Shown here one piece after another: positions 59,975 through 64,000 of a stretch of DNA of 64,000 nt (the first letter of the stretch is position 1; every line of letters starts with the position of its first letter). The notes beneath the pieces are model-generated. The model searched no databases. It had not been told where the DNA came from and was given only the letters and a program-made list of their open reading frames with translations. Both the position numbers and the translations under genes were made by a program. The DNA lies in contig JABHDC010000253.1 in assembly GCA_018673255.1 (NCBI GenBank), forward strand, positions 62,001-126,000, given 5' to 3'. This stretch comes from Gemmatimonadota bacterium (GTDB lineage Bacteria > Latescibacterota > UBA2968 > UBA8231).

Positions 59975-61197
59975 CAGTATTCGTGTCGATGAGCGTAGAT
60001 GTGAAGCAGCAGACCTATGGCCAGGGCATTGGTCAACAGAGATGATCCGCCATAGCTCAGGAAGGGCAGCGGCAGTCCGGTGACGGGCATGACACCGATC
60101 GTCATGCCCACGTTCACGAAGACATGGAATGTCAGCATAGAACCCAGGCCCACAGCCAGCAGGCTGGCGAAGCGCGAATTGGCCAGGGTCCCAATGAACA
60201 ATGCGCGCCAGATCACGAAGAGGAAGAGGGACAGAACAAAGACGGTCCCCATGAATCCGAGTTCCTCGCCAATGACGGAGAAGATAAAATCCGTATGGGC
60301 CGCTGGCAGGAATTCGTATTTCGTCTGCGTGCCCTGCAAGAAGCCCTTGCCGGTCGGTCCACCGGAGCCGATCGCGATCTTCGACTGGATGATGTTCCAG
60401 CCTGATCCCAGCGCATCGCGCTCGGGGTCGAGGAAGGTCAGAATCCGCGCCTTCTGGTAGTCACGCAGGAAATTCGCCCACAGATAAACGGTTACCAGAC
60501 CGGCGGAGAGATTCACGGCGAGCATCGTCAGTGTCACCCACAATCGTGCCAGCAACAGCTGAATCACGACAGAGCTGATGATGATAAAGAGGGCGAAAAC
60601 GATCGGTGCCTGGTCCTGCCACAATGGTTCAAAGGAGCAGACGACACTCAGCAAAGGCGCGACGAGAAAGAAGATGAACAGGGGCCGCATGCCGGCCCAA
60701 TAGAGCATGGGGATCAGTGCTGCTCCGAAGGAGACGGCTGTGCCCAGATCGGGTTGCTGTGCAACGAGAGCCATGGGAATCACCGGAATCGCGACGGCAC
60801 CGACAATGGATTTTGGGCTCGCCACGTGGGAGGAATTTCGATCTCCCAGGAAGCGCGCCAACGCCATGATGGTCATGATCTTGGCGAACTCGGAGGGCTG
60901 CACACGCAGTCCACCCCCGGGCGTCAGACTGAGCCAGCGGGCCGGATCCCCAGTACCAAAGGCCAGTACCGCAAGAAGGGTCAGCAAGCCGAAGGCATAC
61001 AGCGGGTAGGCGAGATCGAAGAACAACTTGTCTGGAACGTAGATGATGGCGACGGCGACAATGAGGGCCAGTACGGAATAGGCCGCCTGCGCTCGCCAGA
61101 GTGTAGATCCACTGGCAGCCGAATAGATCATCGTGATGCCGAAGAGGATGGCCATGCCCGCTGCCACGATCAAGCCCATATCGAGTTCGCGTTTCAC
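59974..61197 (-). CDS. rodA: Rod shape-determining protein RodA (SEDS glycosyltransferase)
   Basis: A 407-aa SEDS protein with about ten helices. The segments LRVQPSEFAKI, VAQQPDLGTAV, FLPAAHTDFIFSVIGEELGF and VTGLPLPFLSYGGSSLLTN are family signatures. It polymerises glycan strands for side-wall growth with the class B PBP encoded just upstream. The ATG overlaps the mrdA stop by 4 bp. No ftsW-type division genes are near, which supports RodA rather than FtsW. Confidence 0.95.
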   Translation of the reverse strand: MKRELDMGLIVAAGMAILFGITMIYSAASGSTLWRAQAAYSVLALIVAVAIIYVPDKLFFDLAYPLYAFGLLTLLAVLAFGTGDPARWLSLTPGGGLRVQPSEFAKIMTIMALARFLGDRNSSHVASPKSIVGAVAIPVIPMALVAQQPDLGTAVSFGAALIPMLYWAGMRPLFIFFLVAPLLSVVCSFEPLWQDQAPIVFALFIIISSVVIQLLLARLWVTLTMLAVNLSAGLVTVYLWANFLRDYQKARILTFLDPERDALGSGWNIIQSKIAIGSGGPTGKGFLQGTQTKYEFLPAAHTDFIFSVIGEELGFMGTVFVLSLFLFVIWRALFIGTLANSRFASLLAVGLGSMLTFHVFVNVGMTIGVMPVTGLPLPFLSYGGSSLLTNALAIGLLLHIYAHRHEY

Positions 61198-62969
61198 GAC
61201 CCGGACTCCTCGCCCGCGTGTCCGTCGGTCGTGGATGTGACCCTGCCCTCGCGCCGCAAATGATCCTGCAGATAGGCCTCGATCACTGCGCCGGCGATGG
61301 GCCCGGCAGTCGAACCACCGCCGCCGCCATCCTCGACGACGACCGCGACTGCAATCTCTGGCTCGTCAAAGGGAGCAAAGGCGATGAACCAGGCGTCATC
61401 ATTCAGACGGGGACCCTGGGCCGTCCCTGATTTGCCCCCAAGGTCAATGCCCGCGACCTGGGCCCGACGGCCCGTGCCCTTCTCGCCGTAGACGACGCGG
61501 TGCATGCCCAGTCTCACCGTCTCCCATGAGGCCTGGGACACACCTTCGATCTGTTGAGGCGGCGGCGCCTCCCCATAGAAGTGGGGGGTGACCAGCAGGC
61601 CGCCATTGCCGAGGGCGGCTGCGTAACGGGCCACCTGCAGGGGGGTGGCCAGCATATAACCCTGGCCGATGACGAGGTTCATCATGTGACCGGTCACCCA
61701 GCCTTCCTGCTGAATGTGATATTGCCGATCCGGCAGCAGCCCTGCCTGCTCTTCTGGGTCCAGATCGATGCCGGTTGGCAGACCGAAGCCGAAGCGTTGC
61801 CCGTATTCGTGCCACGACTCGATCCCAAGAATCAGGCCCAGGTGGTTGAAGTAGATGTTACAGCTGGTGGCGATCGCATCCAGAAGGTTGAGTTCGCCGT
61901 GGCCATCGCGATTGTTGCACCGGAAGACGACATCACCAACCTGCAATGAGCCGGCACAGGCCTCGAAGGTCGACAACGTGTCGGTGATTCCTGCCTCCAG
62001 GGCGGCGACGGCGGCGACCAGTTTCAGTGTCGATCCCGGGGGATACCGACCGGAGATGGCGCGATTGAGGAGCGGTCTACGCTCATCCTGCACCAGATGA
62101 CGTCGTTGCTCCTGTGCACGATAGCTGACGAAGACATTCGGGTCGTAGGAAGGCTGTGATACCATGGTCAGCACGGCGCCGGTGCGGGCGTTGAGGACCA
62201 CGACCGATCCGGGGAGGGAGTCGGGCATGGCCCGCTCGGCAGCGCGCTGGATGTCGAGGTCGATGGTCAGCCGCAGATCGTGACCTGGGATGGGCGCTTG
62301 CTCGCGATCCGGGAAGGGACGCTCATTCGTGATACGGCGCTTGGCGTCCATCTCCACGTAACTGACCCCATCGATGCCGCGCAGGCTGTCCTGGTACACC
62401 CTCTCCAGGCCCGTCTTGCCCACATAGTCACCCCGCCGGTAGCTGCGGGCCGATGTGGCCATCTCGCCTTCCTGCATTTCGCCCATGTAGCCGATGATGT
62501 GGGCGACCAGGTCGCCCTCCGGATACAGGCGCTGGGGCTCGATATCCACATGCAGGGGGAAGCCATCGCCCCGCAGGCGCTCCTCGACAATGGCGACCGT
62601 CTCAAAGGTGACATCGCGCTTCAGGCGGATCGTCGCATCGCCGCGGTGATACGGAACTGATTCGCCGATCGCTTCCTCCATGGCGGCGACGGCGCGGGCG
62701 TCATCCTCCTTGCTTCCACTGATGAGGCTGATGCTGTAGGAGGCTCGATTGCGGGCAAGGACTTCGCCGTCCCGGTCCAGAATCAGACCCCGGGGCGCTT
62801 TGACCCGCCGCTTCGAGTAAATGTTGTCCGCCGACTCCTTGGCATAGTCGTCGGCCGTCGTGATCTGCAGGTGAAACAGTCGCAGGAAGAGGACTGCAAA
62901 GAGCAGGACCACGCCCACCAGCAAGCCGCGAAGCCGACGTCCCCAGTCTTCGAGGATTTCAGGATCCAC
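61194..62969 (-). CDS. mrdA: Penicillin-binding protein 2
   Basis: A 591-aa class B PBP. One N-terminal membrane helix (LLVGVVLLFAVLFLRLF), a pedestal domain (APRGLILDRDGEVLARN, PEGDLVAHIIGYMG, GKTGLERVYQ) and the transpeptidase with the SxxK serine in PPGSTLKL, SCN in IATSCNIYF and KSG in GGKSGTAQG. It cross-links side-wall peptidoglycan with RodA. The TDGHAGEESGS-rich tail is not conserved. mreD lies 6 bp upstream. Confidence 0.95.
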   Translation of the reverse strand: MDPEILEDWGRRLRGLLVGVVLLFAVLFLRLFHLQITTADDYAKESADNIYSKRRVKAPRGLILDRDGEVLARNRASYSISLISGSKEDDARAVAAMEEAIGESVPYHRGDATIRLKRDVTFETVAIVEERLRGDGFPLHVDIEPQRLYPEGDLVAHIIGYMGEMQEGEMATSARSYRRGDYVGKTGLERVYQDSLRGIDGVSYVEMDAKRRITNERPFPDREQAPIPGHDLRLTIDLDIQRAAERAMPDSLPGSVVVLNARTGAVLTMVSQPSYDPNVFVSYRAQEQRRHLVQDERRPLLNRAISGRYPPGSTLKLVAAVAALEAGITDTLSTFEACAGSLQVGDVVFRCNNRDGHGELNLLDAIATSCNIYFNHLGLILGIESWHEYGQRFGFGLPTGIDLDPEEQAGLLPDRQYHIQQEGWVTGHMMNLVIGQGYMLATPLQVARYAAALGNGGLLVTPHFYGEAPPPQQIEGVSQASWETVRLGMHRVVYGEKGTGRRAQVAGIDLGGKSGTAQGPRLNDDAWFIAFAPFDEPEIAVAVVVEDGGGGGSTAGPIAGAVIEAYLQDHLRREGRVTSTTDGHAGEESGS

Positions 62970-62975
62970 GGCGCC

Positions 62976-63461
62976 TCAGGATGGAATCAGCTCGTGTCGG
63001 AGCCGCAGGAAGCCGGCGGCAACGAAACCGAAGATGGCCGTGTATGCCGCGTGGCCGAGGCTGTAGCGCAGCATCAGGTAGGGCACATCGACAATCGCAA
63101 AGCTCGAGTGCAGCGTGTAGTAGGCCAGATCATGGACCAGGATGGCGGCGGTCAAGACCGCCAGCCGCACCTGGATCGCATCGGCGACGAAACCTCCACG
63201 CGTGACGCCGACACCAAAGCCGACGATGGCGTTGATCAGCGCATTCAGGCCCAGTTCGGTTGGGGCGAAGGTGTCCTGACACAAGCCGATGGCGAAACCG
63301 AACAAGGTCGCCTGCAGGTGGCCGCTGGTGAGGGCGATGAAGACGACGACCAGCAGCACGAGATCGGGCAGAATACCTGCAACCTGGATATGGTGGACCC
63401 ACGTCGTCTGCAGCAGGAAGGCCAGGCATAACAGCAGGGCGTGCCGAACGACACTCAGCAA
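62976..63461 (-). CDS. mreD: Rod shape-determining protein MreD
   Basis: A 161-aa inner-membrane protein with five or six helices. ILPDLVLLVVVFIALTSG and FGFAIGLCQDTF are the MreD-like start (DxxL and GxxxGLxxD patterns). It is part of the elongasome with MreB, MreC, RodA and PBP2. Weak conservation makes the name depend partly on context: it is followed directly by mrdA and rodA. A LysM-protein gene, not mreC, precedes it. Confidence 0.87.
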   Translation of the reverse strand: MLSVVRHALLLCLAFLLQTTWVHHIQVAGILPDLVLLVVVFIALTSGHLQATLFGFAIGLCQDTFAPTELGLNALINAIVGFGVGVTRGGFVADAIQVRLAVLTAAILVHDLAYYTLHSSFAIVDVPYLMLRYSLGHAAYTAIFGFVAAGFLRLRHELIPS

Positions 63462-63483
63462 GGTCGGTCTCCTCCCACCTTGA

Positions 63484-64000
63484 TCACTCGACAGCCGTGC
63501 GAATCTGCAATTCCATGCCCGTGAGTAATGTCGAGGCGAGGCTCATGTTGTTCTGCCGGGCAATGTCGGTTGCGTTGAGGCCGAACTTCCGGGCGATGCT
63601 GTAGAGTGTGTCGCCACGCACGACGGTATAGATGGCGACGCCGGTGCTGGCATCACTGACGATCAGGCTCTGTCCGGGTTTGATCAGTGACCCGGCCAGT
63701 CCATTCCACGTCTGGAGATCGTCGATCCGTACTTCGTATTGGCGCGAGATCGACCATAGAGACTCACCATCCCGCACCAGGTGCGTCAGGCGGCCCCGAT
63801 CGTCGGTCGTTGAGACGCGGCGGTTGGCAGTGACCAGGCGCGTCGGCTGACTGCCGACGGTGAGCTTCTGGCCAGGACGTATGACGCTGTCCGTCAGACG
63901 ATTCCAGCGACGCAGATCGGTGACACTTGTTCCAAAGCGGCGGGCGATCGTCCACAGAGACTCGCCTGAACGGACCGTATGGACGTGCCCATTGGCTGGG
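63484..64000 (-). CDS. LysM-repeat protein, C-terminal part (cut by window edge)
   Basis: An open minus-strand frame from the right edge to a stop at 63484, at least 172 residues. Three LysM domains are visible: HTVRSGESLWTIARRFG, LVRDGESLWSISRQYE and YTVVRGDTLYSIARKFG, each with the usual PGQ or related second half (RPGQKLTV, KPGQSLIV, LTGMELQI). Such repeats end MltD-type lytic transglycosylases and other peptidoglycan-binding proteins. The catalytic part, if any, lies beyond the window. The mreD ATG follows 22 bp later. Confidence 0.9.
   Translation of the reverse strand, partial: PANGHVHTVRSGESLWTIARRFGTSVTDLRRWNRLTDSVIRPGQKLTVGSQPTRLVTANRRVSTTDDRGRLTHLVRDGESLWSISRQYEVRIDDLQTWNGLAGSLIKPGQSLIVSDASTGVAIYTVVRGDTLYSIARKFGLNATDIARQNNMSLASTLLTGMELQIRTAVE

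Overview
The window is GC-rich bacterial chromosome, densely coding, with many 1-4 bp gene overlaps and a complete tmRNA. Three things point to the FCB superphylum (Fibrobacterota/Chlorobi/Bacteroidota and relatives). The RpoD-type sigma factor is short (293 aa) and carries a KFISYAVWWIRQ-like region 2. A secreted GH18 protein ends in a YPNPFN-type FlgD-like domain. A TamB/TamA outer-membrane pair shows a diderm cell. The crowd of Gfo/Idh/MocA oxidoreductases, TIM-barrel sugar isomerases, a phytanoyl-CoA dioxygenase, a DUF4091 glycoside hydrolase, RraA/FAH enzymes and a mandelate-racemase homologue resembles what I know of Latescibacterota-like heterotrophs. The phylum call is inference; only the diderm, FCB-like character is well supported.

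Layout. 1-10.7 kb: a MATE pump (cut by the left edge), then small-molecule and sugar-acid catabolism (Gfo/Idh/MocA, DHDPS-like aldolase, NodB deacetylase, D-2-hydroxyacid dehydrogenase, sugar isomerases, PhyH), purN, and a minus-strand trio of isomerase, adenosine-deaminase-like hydrolase and aspartate-dehydrogenase-like protein. 10.8-18.9 kb: a plus-strand run of a duplicated polytopic membrane protein, GMC oxidoreductase, Gfo/Idh, MoaA, a FolC-ATP-grasp fusion and a Cys/Met-metabolism PLP enzyme, closed by a structured intergenic segment and a strong terminator. 18.9-25.5 kb: a minus-strand catabolic operon (FAH hydrolase, two MFS transporters, RraA), a sugar N-acyltransferase, an enolase-superfamily enzyme and queC. 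25.5-33.5 kb: a double metallo-beta-lactamase protein, DUF502, a FKBP lipoprotein, an isomerase, a YugP-like membrane protease, a regularly spaced dyad array, and a full AmmeMemoRadiSam set. 33.6-40.8 kb: tamB-tamA and ssrA with its promoter and terminator.

40.8-48 kb: a YciI-nitroreductase fusion, vapBC, a sialidase-like protein, GH18, a SLOG-type protein and a DUF4091 hydrolase. 48.2-55.7 kb: an atypical receiver protein followed by FapA, two MazG-type pyrophosphohydrolases, the sigma factor, a small membrane ORF, parA (no parB) behind a promoter-terminator leader, and an amidohydrolase. 55.7-58.9 kb: an RlmI-like methyltransferase and two divergent sigma54-type activators around a good sigma54 promoter with two upstream palindromes. 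58.8-64 kb: an elongasome operon on the minus strand (LysM protein cut by the right edge, mreD, mrdA, rodA, TPR protein).

Most interesting for follow-up: the MoaA / FolC-ATP-grasp / PLP operon, the possible small RNA with an anti-Shine-Dalgarno hairpin loop at 18.7-18.86 kb, the new-looking duplicated membrane protein beside the GMC oxidoreductase, the triple dyad at 30.7 kb, and the sigma54 regulatory node at 57.7 kb. No CRISPR array, insertion sequence, prophage, rRNA or tRNA gene was seen.
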